NCBI GenBank assembly: GCA_036523395.1
Contig: DATDEH010000005.1
Location: 1 to 64,000, forward strand
Source: Candidatus Limnocylindria bacterium
GTDB lineage: Bacteria; Chloroflexota; Limnocylindria; P2-11E
DNA length: 64,000 nt
Direction of reading: 5' to 3'
Part shown: positions 1-7,903 of the stretch, piece by piece
How positions within the stretch are numbered: the first letter of the stretch is position 1
Layout: each line of letters starts with the position of its first letter
Notes under the pieces: generated by a model
The model's input: the letters and a program-made list of their open reading frames with translations, nothing else
What the model was told of the DNA's origin: nothing
Databases searched by the model: none
Translations under genes and position numbers: made by a program

Positions 1-738
1 CGCGAGAAGACCAGCGACGACCGTTGCGAGCACGCCCGACACGCCGATGCTCTCCGCCCCAAGGTAGGCCGCGTATGGCGCGAGCAGCGTGATCGTGACC
101 GCGATCGCGGTGTCGCGGATGTTGGCGAGCAGCCACTCGCCTGCGAATCCAACGACGAGGCCAACTGCGATGCCACCGATGAGGACCACGACGAATGACA
201 GACCGGCGTCGAGAAGTGAGAACGTCCCGGCGGCGACGGCCACGACCGCGAATCGGTAGATGACCAGCGCGGTCGCGTCATTCACCAGGCTCTCGCCCTC
301 GAGGATCGTCACGATGCGCCGCGGCACGCCGACGCGTTGGAAGATCGCGGTCGCGGCTACGGCGTCCGGTGGCGAGACGATCGCGCCGAGCGCGAACGCG
401 CCCGCCCAGCCGAGCGACGGGACCAGCCAGTGCGCGACCACCGCGACGACCGCCGCGGTGAAGATGACCAGACCGAACGCGAGGGTCAAGATCGGCCGGA
501 GATTCGCCTTGAACTCGCGGATCGACGTGAAGTACCCACCGGCGAACAACAGCGGCGGTAGGAAGACGAAGAAGACAAGATCCGGCGGCAGCTCGAAGCC
601 AGGGAGACTCGGGATGGCGCTCAGCACGAGCCCGCCGAGGACCATCACGATCGGATACGGGACCGTGAGTCGGCGCGCGACGACCGTGAGCGCGGTGACG
701 AGGACGAGCAGCAGGAGGACGAGCTCGATGTCGCGCAT
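1..738 (-). CDS. CPA1-family Na+/H+ antiporter, C-terminal part outside window
   Basis: Membrane cation:proton antiporter. Reading leftward from an ATG at 738, 246 codons are visible and the frame stays open to base 1, so the C-terminus is missing. The start is hydrophobic (MRDIELVLLLLVLVTALTVV) and is followed by repeated membrane segments. Residues of the SPPDAVAATAIFQ and EGESLVNDATALV stretches match the conserved transmembrane core of the CPA1 group (NhaP/NHE-like), whose ND pair is part of the ion path. It begins 2 bases after the stop of the upstream SCP2-like gene, so it is probably the last gene of the tsa operon. Ion specificity cannot be read from the sequence. Confidence 0.85.
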   Translation of the reverse strand, partial: MRDIELVLLLLVLVTALTVVARRLTVPYPIVMVLGGLVLSAIPSLPGFELPPDLVFFVFLPPLLFAGGYFTSIREFKANLRPILTLAFGLVIFTAAVVAVVAHWLVPSLGWAGAFALGAIVSPPDAVAATAIFQRVGVPRRIVTILEGESLVNDATALVIYRFAVVAVAAGTFSLLDAGLSFVVVLIGGIAVGLVVGFAGEWLLANIRDTAIAVTITLLAPYAAYLGAESIGVSGVLATVVAGLLA

Positions 739-740
739 CG

Positions 741-1160
741 CTACTGGTGCTCGTACGCCTTCTGCAGTCGCTCAGCGACCTGCTGCAGCCAGCGGAGCTC
801 CGTGAGGCCGGCCCGCGCGACGACCATGCCACGCGTGAACGCCAGCCACGGCTTCAGGGTTCCGGCGACGAGGCCGAGCCATGTCGCGCTCGTCGCGTCG
901 ACCTTCGGACCCTTGCCCTTGATGTCGGCCGCCTCCGCGTGCAGACGTCCGTCGCCCGCCTGGAACTCGATCGCCTCCTGCGTGTCGGTGAAGCGCAGCA
1001 GCGCGCGGCCGGCGCGCACGTCCTTGAGGTTCGCGATGACACGCTCGTCCTCGGCGGCCGCGGCGAGGATCGCGAGCACCGCGTCGCGCACGTTGAGCGG
1101 GTTCGGCGGCGACGTCGACGCGACGCGCGCCGCCTGGATCGCCTCCTCGAGCTTCGTCAC
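741..1160 (-). CDS. SCP2-like lipid-binding domain protein
   Basis: Small soluble protein of 139 residues with a GTG start that overlaps the tsaD stop (GTGA). The C-terminal two thirds follow the layout of sterol carrier protein 2 domains: a strand with LRFTDTQEAIEF, an acidic turn, then the pattern VDATSATWLGLVAGTLKPW and a helix-rich end. In this family such domains bind lipids or acyl-CoAs in a hydrophobic tunnel. There is no signal peptide or membrane segment. The ligand is unknown; the assignment rests on pattern similarity only. Confidence 0.6.
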   Translation of the reverse strand: MTKLEEAIQAARVASTSPPNPLNVRDAVLAILAAAAEDERVIANLKDVRAGRALLRFTDTQEAIEFQAGDGRLHAEAADIKGKGPKVDATSATWLGLVAGTLKPWLAFTRGMVVARAGLTELRWLQQVAERLQKAYEHQ

Positions 1161-2152
1161 GCGAGCTTCATGTCGCTGCGCACGCTCACCGGGACCTCCG
1201 TGCCGCGATCGCGAAGAACAAAGAACGCGGCGGCGCCGATCATGGCGCCGTTGTCGGTGCAGAGCCGCGGCGGCGGCACGCGCAGCGGATGACCGATGCG
1301 CTTCTGGATCTCGGCGCGCAGCGCGAGGTTCGCCGCGACGCCACCGCCCAGGAGCACCGTTTCGACCGCGTGCTCCGCGGCGGCGCGCGCTGTCTTCTCG
1401 GCCAGGATCTCGGTGATCGCCTTCTGGAAGGATGCCGCCACGTCGGCGACCGGCAGGGCGCCCTTCGCTTCGAGCGAGCGCACCAGCCGGAGCACCGCGG
1501 TCTTGAGCCCGGAGAACGAGAAGTCGTAGCCGGAGAGCGCGGCGCGCGGCAGCGGGAACGCGTTCGGGTCGCCCTCACGCGCTGCGCGCTCGACCAGGGG
1601 TCCACCGGGGAAGCCGAGACCGAGGAGGCGCGCGACCTTGTCGAACGCCTCGCCAGCGGCGTCGTCGATCGTTCGGCCCAGCGGCCGGAAGCGGCGGTGT
1701 CCTTCCATCAGCACGAGGTCGCTGTGCGCGCCGCTCACGATGAGCACGACCGCCGGGATCTCCGGCTCCGGCGTCGGCGAGTCACCCTCGTACAGCCAGT
1801 TCGCGTAGACGTGGCCCTCGAGATGATTCACGCCGATGAACGGCAGGCCCGCCGCGAGCGCAAGACCGCGCCCGTAGTTCGCGCCGACAAGCAGGCAGCC
1901 GACGAGTCCCGGCCCCACCGTCGCCGCCACCGCATCGACCGCGCGGAGCTCGATGCCCGCCTCGTTCAGCGCCTGCTGCGTGATGCCGTCGAGCGCGCGC
2001 AGATGCTCGCGCGCCGCGACCTCGGGGACGATGCCGCCGGTGTCCTGGTGGGCGAGCTGCGACGCGACGATGTTCGAGATGATGTGCCGGCCGTCGTCGA
2101 CGACCGCGACGCCGGTCTCGTCGCACGACGTCTCGATCGCGAGGATGCGCAT
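1157..2152 (-). CDS. tsaD: tRNA N6-threonylcarbamoyladenosine transferase TsaD
   Basis: Transfers the threonylcarbamoyl group from threonylcarbamoyl-AMP to A37 of ANN-decoding tRNAs, working with TsaB and TsaE. The 331-residue protein opens with MRILAIETSCDETGVAVVDD, the classic Kae1/Gcp start, and carries the metal-binding NHLEGH motif near residue 110, the VSGAHSDLV segment, and SGYDFSFSGLKTAV. The ATG at 2152 is chosen because it fits the family start and lies 2 bases beyond the rimI stop; the open frame extends 68 codons further upstream without homology. It is third in the order tsaE-tsaB-rimI-tsaD, with every gene overlapping or abutting the next. Confidence 0.96.
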   Translation of the reverse strand: MRILAIETSCDETGVAVVDDGRHIISNIVASQLAHQDTGGIVPEVAAREHLRALDGITQQALNEAGIELRAVDAVAATVGPGLVGCLLVGANYGRGLALAAGLPFIGVNHLEGHVYANWLYEGDSPTPEPEIPAVVLIVSGAHSDLVLMEGHRRFRPLGRTIDDAAGEAFDKVARLLGLGFPGGPLVERAAREGDPNAFPLPRAALSGYDFSFSGLKTAVLRLVRSLEAKGALPVADVAASFQKAITEILAEKTARAAAEHAVETVLLGGGVAANLALRAEIQKRIGHPLRVPPPRLCTDNGAMIGAAAFFVLRDRGTEVPVSVRSDMKLA

Positions 2153-2154
2153 GA

Positions 2155-2670
2155 CTACTTCTCTTCTAGTTCGGAGCGCAGCTTCGCGAGGCGATCGCGC
2201 ACCGAGCGGTCGCGCAGTCGCTCGGTCCACATGATGATCGCGTCCTCGTTGTTGTCGCTGTAGTAGCGACGGCGGATCCCGGCGGCATGGAAACCGTACT
2301 TCTCGTAAAGGCGCTGCGCCGGGAAGTTCGATGCGCGCACCTCGAGCGTCAGCCACTCGGCCTTCAGGTCGGTGGCCATCTCGAAGAGACGTACGAGCAT
2401 CCGCTCGCCGATCTTGCGCCGACGTCGCTCGGGGATCACGGCGAAGGTCGTGATGTGCGCCTCGTCGAGCGCGAGCCAGAGACCGGCGTAGGCGATGATG
2501 CGATCGCCCTCACGCGCGACGATGTAGTGCGCGTTCTTGTTCTGCGTGAGCTCGTGCTTGAACGCGTTCGCCGGCCACGGGACCGGGAACGACGCGTTCT
2601 CGACCAGCTGCACCGCCGGGATGTCGTCGGCGGTCATGTCCTCGATGACGATCGGGAAGGTGGCGACCAT
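2155..2670 (-). CDS. rimI: Ribosomal-protein-alanine N-acetyltransferase RimI (GNAT)
   Basis: GNAT-fold acetyltransferase, in this family acetylating the N-terminal alanine of ribosomal protein S18. The core motifs are visible: AVIPERRRRKIGERML (acetyl-CoA pyrophosphate loop, R/Q-x-x-G-x-G/A type), LEVRASNFPAQRLYEKYGF and the closing RRRYYSDN. The ATG at 2670 (171 residues) is preferred over one at 2706 because it follows the tsaB stop by 4 bases with AGAGAG just upstream; the longer form would overlap tsaB by 32 bases. Between tsaB and tsaD is the usual place for rimI. Confidence 0.93.
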   Translation of the reverse strand: MVATFPIVIEDMTADDIPAVQLVENASFPVPWPANAFKHELTQNKNAHYIVAREGDRIIAYAGLWLALDEAHITTFAVIPERRRRKIGERMLVRLFEMATDLKAEWLTLEVRASNFPAQRLYEKYGFHAAGIRRRYYSDNNEDAIIMWTERLRDRSVRDRLAKLRSELEEK

Positions 2671-2674
2671 CTCT

Positions 2675-3412
2675 CTAGTGTCGCTTGGGAAGGCCGAGAG
2701 CGACATCGTCGGTCGGCGGCGGCGCGAACGGCTGGTCGAACGAGGTGCGGATCGACGGCTGCTTCACGTAGATCGGCTCGATCTCGCCGAGCTTCGCCTG
2801 CCCCGTCGTTTCGAGGGCGAGCCAACCAAGCTCGGCCAGGTAACCGGCGCGGCGCATCCGCGACGCCGGCGACGCGAACAACGCCTTCGGGCCGAGCAGG
2901 TCGCGCAGCGTCTGCTCGGCCTCGCCGTCGATCTCCCCGACGAAGAGCGTATGGGTGCCGATCTGGCGGCACAGCTCGGGCAGCGCGGCGGCGATGAACG
3001 GCGACCGGCGCTGCCACTTGCGATTCCGCTCCTGATAGAACGCGGCGTAGAACTCGCCGCGTCCGGCAGGCAGGAGCGGGCAGGTGCGCTGCTTCGACGC
3101 GGCATGCGGGTACGCCAGCACGTCGAGGGTCGAGATGCCGACCATCGCCGCGCCCGCGCCACGGGCGATGCCCTGCGCCGCCGCGATCGCGATGCGCAGT
3201 CCGGTGAACGAGCCCGGTCCCGTCGCGACGGCGACCTTGTCGATCGACGCGAGCGTGATGCGCGTGCGTGCGAGCAGGCGCTCGATGGTCGGAAAGAGCT
3301 CGTCCGCATGCCGGCGCTGTGCGTGCCAGGTCTCCTCGGCCAGGACGTCGCGGCCGTCATAGAGTGCGACCGAGGCCCACTCGGTCGACGTATCAAGCGC
3401 CAAGAGAGTCAC
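2675..3412 (-). CDS. tsaB: tRNA threonylcarbamoyladenosine biosynthesis protein TsaB
   Basis: Inactive ASKHA-fold partner of TsaD that scaffolds the t6A complex. The protein starts VTLLALDTSTEWASVALYDG at a GTG (3412) and has the family's VATGPGSFTGLRIAIAAAQG segment near residue 75. The frame is open 14 codons further upstream, but that part lacks homology and would lie deep inside tsaE; even with the GTG start the two genes overlap by 20 bases. The length of 245 residues is typical. It is part of the tsaE-tsaB-rimI-tsaD run. Confidence 0.93.
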   Translation of the reverse strand: MTLLALDTSTEWASVALYDGRDVLAEETWHAQRRHADELFPTIERLLARTRITLASIDKVAVATGPGSFTGLRIAIAAAQGIARGAGAAMVGISTLDVLAYPHAASKQRTCPLLPAGRGEFYAAFYQERNRKWQRRSPFIAAALPELCRQIGTHTLFVGEIDGEAEQTLRDLLGPKALFASPASRMRRAGYLAELGWLALETTGQAKLGEIEPIYVKQPSIRTSFDQPFAPPPTDDVALGLPKRH

Positions 3413-3860
3413 GGAAGCCCTCCAGGAGCTCGGCCGACCGCGGACCGGTGGCACGCAGCGCGACCGACCGCTTCGTATCGGCGATGTGCCCGAGATGGAC
3501 GTCGAGACGATCGAGCGGAAGCGCTTCGCCCGCGCGGTCCGGCCACTCGATGACGGTCATGCCACCGGCGTCGAGCGTCTCCTCCCAGCCGGTCGTCCCG
3601 AGATCCTTGCCCTCGAGCCGGTACAGATCGAGATGGAAGAGTGGAAGTCGGCCGCCGAAGTGTTCGTGCAGGATCACGAACGTCGGACTCGAGACCTCGG
3701 ACGCGTCCAGCCCGAGCCCGGTCGCGATCCCCTTCGCGAGGACGGTCTTACCCGCCCCGAGCTCGCCCCACAGCGCGACGACATCGCCCGGACGCGCGAG
3801 GCGCGCGAGTCGCTCGCCGACGCGCTCGGTGTGAAGAGATGAGTGGCTCACGAGCTCCAC
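3393..3860 (-). CDS. tsaE: tRNA threonylcarbamoyladenosine biosynthesis ATPase TsaE
   Basis: P-loop ATPase that resets the TsaB-TsaD complex after each t6A transfer. The Walker A motif GELGAGKTVLAKGIATGLG is followed by SSPTFVILHEHF and the LFHLDLYRLE segment; VIEWPDRAGEALP sits where TsaE proteins have the conserved IEWP/E sequence. No ATG is available, so a GTG at 3860 (155 residues) or 3851 is used; a GGAG lies between them and suits 3851 slightly less well by spacing. The longer open frame to 4202 runs through the upstream gene and reads as non-coding arginine/serine-rich sequence. Confidence 0.92.
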   Translation of the reverse strand: MELVSHSSLHTERVGERLARLARPGDVVALWGELGAGKTVLAKGIATGLGLDASEVSSPTFVILHEHFGGRLPLFHLDLYRLEGKDLGTTGWEETLDAGGMTVIEWPDRAGEALPLDRLDVHLGHIADTKRSVALRATGPRSAELLEGFRDSLGA

Positions 3861-3873
3861 TGCCGGAGCATCG

Positions 3874-4239
3874 CTACGCGGGACGCCCGTCGGTCGCTCC
3901 GCGCTCGAATTTACGGCGCTCAAGAACGAGGCGAATGGTAAGCCCGAGGAACGATCCAAAGAGCGCCGCCCACACGAGCAGCCAGCCATCTCGCGGCGGG
4001 ATGCCGAGGAAGTCGAGCGGACCGAACGGCAGCTGCAATGCCCACGCCGCGAGCGGGATCGCGGCGAGAAGTCCGGCGATCGTGCGCCGCCGTTCGAGCC
4101 GCCTCCGATCCTCGGCGTACTTCGTGCGTCGACGCTCTTCCTCTTTGACGACGCGCTTCGGCACTGCCGCCGTCTCGGTCCGAACAGGTGTATGCGCGCC
4201 ACGATCGGCGCGGCGTTCGCGCCGGCGCTTTCTCCCCAC
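3874..4239 (-). CDS. Small basic membrane protein, unknown function
   Basis: A 121-residue protein with a GTG start. The first 50 residues are strongly basic (RKRRRERR and further RR clusters, a predicted coiled or disordered cytoplasmic part). Two hydrophobic segments follow (about residues 54-70 and 84-105), with a short loop containing FLGIPPRDGW, and a basic tail. It looks like a two-pass inner-membrane protein, a layout shared with the AtpI/AtpZ-type and TsaE-adjacent small proteins, but no family is recognised. It lies 13 bases upstream of tsaE in the same run. Confidence 0.6.
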   Translation of the reverse strand: MGRKRRRERRADRGAHTPVRTETAAVPKRVVKEEERRRTKYAEDRRRLERRRTIAGLLAAIPLAAWALQLPFGPLDFLGIPPRDGWLLVWAALFGSFLGLTIRLVLERRKFERGATDGRPA

Positions 4240-4268
4240 CGCGGAAGACTAGTGTCCCGCCTGCTGCA

Positions 4269-5303
4269 CTAGGTCTGGGGCGTGCGGGGTGCGTCGAACG
4301 CGAGCACGTTGGCGACCGGCACCGGACCCCCGTCCGTGCTCACGGCGTCGGCCTCGATCTCGCTCGCGAAGCGGGTCACGCCGGCCATCACAAGATGCTC
4401 GTCCATCGGCCGCGCGCCGAGCCAGTCGTCGGAGAGCGCGAGCGAGGGCGCGCCCTGCGCGAAGTCGCCCGCGTTCTCGGGCGCGAACACGAAGAGCCGC
4501 GCGGACGCCGTGTGCACGGCGGCGCGGGCACCGACGAGCGCGACGAGCGGTGCGAAGACCTCGCGCGGGAGCGGAGCGACGCCGAAGCCGATGAGGCAGA
4601 GCACCGTCGGCGCCTCGGGACCGGTAGTAGCGCCCGACGCCGTCGCCTCCTCGCCGTACACGACGCGCAGGCCACCGGCGGGCGCCGCGCCGGCCACGAC
4701 CGCCGCGACGCCGCAGGCATGCGCGCGCGTGATCGACTCCGCCGTCGCGCGAGCGCCGCCGATGAGGATGCGGCCCTGCATCCGGACGTCGATCCGCGAC
4801 GGGTGCAGCTCGGCGGCGGGCCCATCGACCGCGAGCGCGATCTCGCCGACCGCATCGGGGCCGTACCCAGCGACGCCCTGCAGCGCCCACGCCGAGCCCT
4901 CGACGGTGACGCAGCCGTCGTCCGAGCGCGCGATCGCTCCGTCGAGCGTGGACCGCACGACCCAGCGCCCGACGACCGGCGCGATGTGGAGATCCCCGTC
5001 GGCGCGCTGATGGATCAGGCGGCCCGCGATCGGGGACGAGACCGCGCGCGCGAAGCGGCGGCCGGTGCGCGCGATGACCGTGTGCCGCTCCACATCACCG
5101 CCCACAGGCACGCGCATGACGCGCGTCAGATCTTCGGGCGTGACGCCGAGACGGCGCGCACCGGAAACGCGCACCGGTGTTCCGTAGGTCGTACCCGCGG
5201 CGAGGATGTCGCCGGCGCGCACCTCCTGCCCCTCGGCTGCGCGCTCGCTCGCGCCGAGCGGCAGCGGATGGTCAGCGGACCAGCGCCAGTACTTCCACGG
5301 CAT
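4269..5303 (-). CDS. Unknown protein paired with a GlmL/MutL-like ASKHA protein
   Basis: A 344-residue soluble protein of no recognised family. The ATG at 5303 shares one base with the stop of the upstream GlmL/MutL-like gene (TGATG), so the two are translationally coupled and probably act together. The first half has alternating beta-rich stretches (VSSPIAGRLIHQRADGDLHI, VEGSAWALQGVAGYG) of the kind seen in barrel-sandwich or lipoyl-like folds. A glycine/alanine-rich middle (ACGVAAVVAGAAPAGG) and an LFVFAPENAGD segment follow. It has no signal peptide and no membrane segment. Function unknown. Confidence 0.7.
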   Translation of the reverse strand: MPWKYWRWSADHPLPLGASERAAEGQEVRAGDILAAGTTYGTPVRVSGARRLGVTPEDLTRVMRVPVGGDVERHTVIARTGRRFARAVSSPIAGRLIHQRADGDLHIAPVVGRWVVRSTLDGAIARSDDGCVTVEGSAWALQGVAGYGPDAVGEIALAVDGPAAELHPSRIDVRMQGRILIGGARATAESITRAHACGVAAVVAGAAPAGGLRVVYGEEATASGATTGPEAPTVLCLIGFGVAPLPREVFAPLVALVGARAAVHTASARLFVFAPENAGDFAQGAPSLALSDDWLGARPMDEHLVMAGVTRFASEIEADAVSTDGGPVPVANVLAFDAPRTPQT

Positions 5304-6721
5304 CAGCGCGCCTCGGCCGGAAGGACATCGAGCGCCGAGTTCCAGCGCGCGAGGGTCGGGATCCGTTCCGCATCGCGCGGCGGGAGCGAGAGCGGGCGGC
5401 CGCGCGCGTCGATGACCACGCCCAGCTCCAAATGCTCCGCGCGCGGACGCACGGTCGTGCCCGGCATGACGATCTCCACTACGCCCTTGGTCGGAACGAG
5501 GATGAACGAGCCGCGCGCGACGCGCTCCTCGACGACGCCATTCGAATCCGTGATGCGCACGACGGCGGAGCGCCGCGGCCACATCTCGGCAACGATCGCG
5601 ATGGGATCGATCGTCGGGAGCGTTGCGACCCTGCCGCGCGCGGCGAGAGCGCCCGCGGCGACGAGCGCGTCGCCCGGCGCGCGCGACACGAGCATCGGTC
5701 CGGTCGCGCCGAAAACGTCCATCGCGACCATGAGCGACTGCGCAGCGCGCGGGAGCTGCGCGAGGCGACCGGTCAGCACGACCAGCGGCGCGGCCCACGC
5801 CGCCTCGAGCGACAAGCCAGCGTGCTCGGCATCCGCAAGCACGTGTGCGATGGCTTCGCGTGCGAGCGCCATCTCGAGCGAGAGCGCCAGTACCGACGCG
5901 GGTATCGCGTCGGGCCAGCGCGCACGGTTGAACACGCGCTCGAGGAGCGCGGGTGCCTCGACCGCGCGCGGGATCCACCGGCGCACGCGATCGAGACCGG
6001 CGCGCGCGACGACGCGGTCCGCGGCGGCGCCGACGCCGAGGCGCTCGTGAATGCCGACGACCGCACCGTCCGGTCGCGCGTGGATGACCGAGGTCGCGCC
6101 GCCGGTCACGTCGAGGAGAACGACGTCGGCCTTGGCCTCGACGGCCATCGCGCGCGCCGCGGCTTCGAGCGCCTCGTCGCGCAGCACGACATCGCCCTGC
6201 GCGCGGCGACGCAGCGCGCGGAGGCGCGCCACCAAGGCCTCGCGTCCCGCGGGCGTGCGCACGTCGGGCAGCGACTCGATCGTGTTCGCCGGACACGACG
6301 CGGCGATCCGCTCCCGGATCCGTTCGTCGGCCGAGACGAGCATGTGCGGCACCGGGCGCTGCTGCGCGCAACCGAAGCGCAATGCTTCGGCAAGCTCCAC
6401 CAGGCCGTCGGCGTCGCGGCGGTCGGTCGCGAGAGCGACGACGAGGTCGGGGTGCGCGTCGCGGAGGAACTCGCCGCGTTCGACGAAGGTGCGTCCGTCG
6501 TGCGTTCCTACGAGCGCGACGAGCGACGCATTGCCGGCGAGCGCGCCGAATGCCATGGCGCGCGCGAGCTGCGGATCGCGGCCCAGGAGCGCCGCGACGC
6601 GCACGGCGTCGCCCGGGATCACGCGAAGGACCGTACCGTCAGCGGCGCCGGGAGGGATGCGCTCTGTCCGCGCCTCGTGCGCGATCTCGACCGAAGCGAC
6701 GAGCTCGGTCGAGGTGGTCAC
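5303..6721 (-). CDS. GlmL/MutL-like ASKHA-fold protein
   Basis: A 472-residue protein with a GTG start overlapping the upstream amidase stop (GTGA). Features of the GlmL/MutL family (actin/hexokinase fold, encoded beside B12-dependent aminomutases) are visible. ADVVLLDVTGGATSVIHARP resembles the second phosphate-binding region. A segment on the pattern of the aminomutase-partner family (PHMLVSADERIRERIAA) lies near residue 150, and the tail GVVIDARGRPLSLPPRD is typical of longer Chloroflexota members. The N-terminal phosphate loop is poorly conserved, so ATP binding is uncertain. It lies four genes from a methylmalonyl-CoA mutase, which fits a role in B12-enzyme upkeep; that is inference. Confidence 0.6.
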   Translation of the reverse strand: MTTSTELVASVEIAHEARTERIPPGAADGTVLRVIPGDAVRVAALLGRDPQLARAMAFGALAGNASLVALVGTHDGRTFVERGEFLRDAHPDLVVALATDRRDADGLVELAEALRFGCAQQRPVPHMLVSADERIRERIAASCPANTIESLPDVRTPAGREALVARLRALRRRAQGDVVLRDEALEAAARAMAVEAKADVVLLDVTGGATSVIHARPDGAVVGIHERLGVGAAADRVVARAGLDRVRRWIPRAVEAPALLERVFNRARWPDAIPASVLALSLEMALAREAIAHVLADAEHAGLSLEAAWAAPLVVLTGRLAQLPRAAQSLMVAMDVFGATGPMLVSRAPGDALVAAGALAARGRVATLPTIDPIAIVAEMWPRRSAVVRITDSNGVVEERVARGSFILVPTKGVVEIVMPGTTVRPRAEHLELGVVIDARGRPLSLPPRDAERIPTLARWNSALDVLPAEAR

Positions 6722-7437
6722 GCTGCGGTGACCGGTGTGCGTTTCACCGCGGCGATGAAGGCGTCGAAGATCCTGATGGCGGCGGCGGCTACCTGCGCGG
6801 TGCGCTCGGGATGCCACTGCACCGCGACGACCCAGCGGTGCGCGGGCGCTTCGAGCGCCTCGATGAGCTCGCCGACGTGCGCGGTGGCCACGAGGTCCGA
6901 CGCGAGGCGGTCGGACGTCACGACCTGATGGTGACTCGAGTTGACGATGAAGGGCTCGCCTCCGCAGGCCGCGGCCAGCTTGGATCCGGGCTCCGCGGTG
7001 ACGACGTGGCGCACCGTCTCCGCGCCGGCCGGATCATCCGCGACGGGCGCGCCGAGGGGTGGGTACTTCGGCGAATGGCCGAGGTGGTGCTGCTCCAGCG
7101 ACCCGCCGAAGCGGACGTTGATCAGCTGGAAGCCGCGGCACACGCCGAGGACGGGGATGTCCCGCTCGAGGGCACGCCCGAGGAGCGCGAGCTCGATGGC
7201 GTCGCGGGCTTCGTCGATATCGGTCGAGGCGATGTTGTCGGCGCCGTAGCGCTGCGGGTCGATGTCGCCGCCGCCGGTGAGGCACAGCCCATCGAACTCA
7301 TCGGGCATGGCATCGGTCGGGCGGACCGCGATCGGCTCGGCGCCGGCGCGCCGGATCGCCTCGAGATACTGGTCGCGCGCGACGACGCAGCGGGGCGCGT
7401 CGTGGCCGCACAGGGTGACTGCGATGCGGGGTCCCAT
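6718..7437 (-). CDS. Class I glutamine-amidotransferase-like hydrolase (peptidase C26, PuuD-like)
   Basis: Cytosolic amidase of the gamma-glutamyl-GABA hydrolase group, 239 residues. The nucleophile elbow VLGVCRGFQLINV (Cys near residue 98) and the His-Glu pair in VAVQWHPERT complete the catalytic triad. LCLTGGGDIDPQRYG is the oxyanion-side glycine loop typical of C26 enzymes. The substrate is not determined by sequence; family members cleave gamma-glutamyl amides. It is 40 bases downstream of the methylmalonyl-CoA epimerase gene and overlaps the GlmL/MutL-like gene by 4 bases. Confidence 0.85.
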   Translation of the reverse strand: MGPRIAVTLCGHDAPRCVVARDQYLEAIRRAGAEPIAVRPTDAMPDEFDGLCLTGGGDIDPQRYGADNIASTDIDEARDAIELALLGRALERDIPVLGVCRGFQLINVRFGGSLEQHHLGHSPKYPPLGAPVADDPAGAETVRHVVTAEPGSKLAAACGGEPFIVNSSHHQVVTSDRLASDLVATAHVGELIEALEAPAHRWVVAVQWHPERTAQVAAAAIRIFDAFIAAVKRTPVTAA

Positions 7438-7477
7438 CCACGTCCATGGTATTCGGTTTAGTGCGTCGTGCGGTGGT

Positions 7478-7903
7478 CTAGCCGCGCACGCTCTCGCGAT
7501 CGATCAGCTCCACGAGCACACCGTTCGCTGCGCGTGGATGAAGGAACGCAACGAGACCCTCGACGCCGCGACGCGGCGTGTGATCCACGAGCTCGACACC
7601 TTCGCTCGCCAGGCGAACGAGCGTGCTCGCCAGGTCGTCGACGACGAAGCAGAGGTGATGCAGCGTGGGCCGTCCGCGCTCGGCGACGAAGCGCGCGACG
7701 CCGGACTCGGTGTCGGTCGGCTCGAGCAGCTCGACGCGCGACCCGTCGCGCGTGGCGATTGCGACGCGCACGCGCTGGTCGGCGATGACGCGCGGCTCAT
7801 CGACCCGGTAGCCCAGCACGTCGCGATAGAAGGGGATCGTCTCGGATAGCGAGGGCACCGCGACGGCGACGTGATGGAGCTCTCCGGCGGCGATGCCCTT
7901 CAT
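7478..7903 (-). CDS. mce: Methylmalonyl-CoA epimerase
   Basis: Interconverts (S)- and (R)-methylmalonyl-CoA between propionyl-CoA carboxylase and the mutase. This vicinal-oxygen-chelate protein of 141 residues has two beta-alpha-beta-beta-beta modules. The metal ligands are visible as His in [11 protein letters not shown], Gln/Glu in the first module, His in [11 protein letters not shown] and Glu in VLVELIDRE. The length is usual for the family. Its start codon overlaps the stop of the mutase large subunit (ATGA), which fixes its role in the same pathway. Confidence 0.93.
   Translation of the reverse strand: MKGIAAGELHHVAVAVPSLSETIPFYRDVLGYRVDEPRVIADQRVRVAIATRDGSRVELLEPTDTESGVARFVAERGRPTLHHLCFVVDDLASTLVRLASEGVELVDHTPRRGVEGLVAFLHPRAANGVLVELIDRESVRG

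Noticed and set aside
1289-2263. Long open frame opposite tsaD
   Set aside because: Arginine- and aspartate-rich with no motifs; typical antisense frame in high-GC DNA. The same holds for the long opposite-strand frames at 4188-6928, 7915-9672, 21258-23588, 32578-34317 and 37252-40660.
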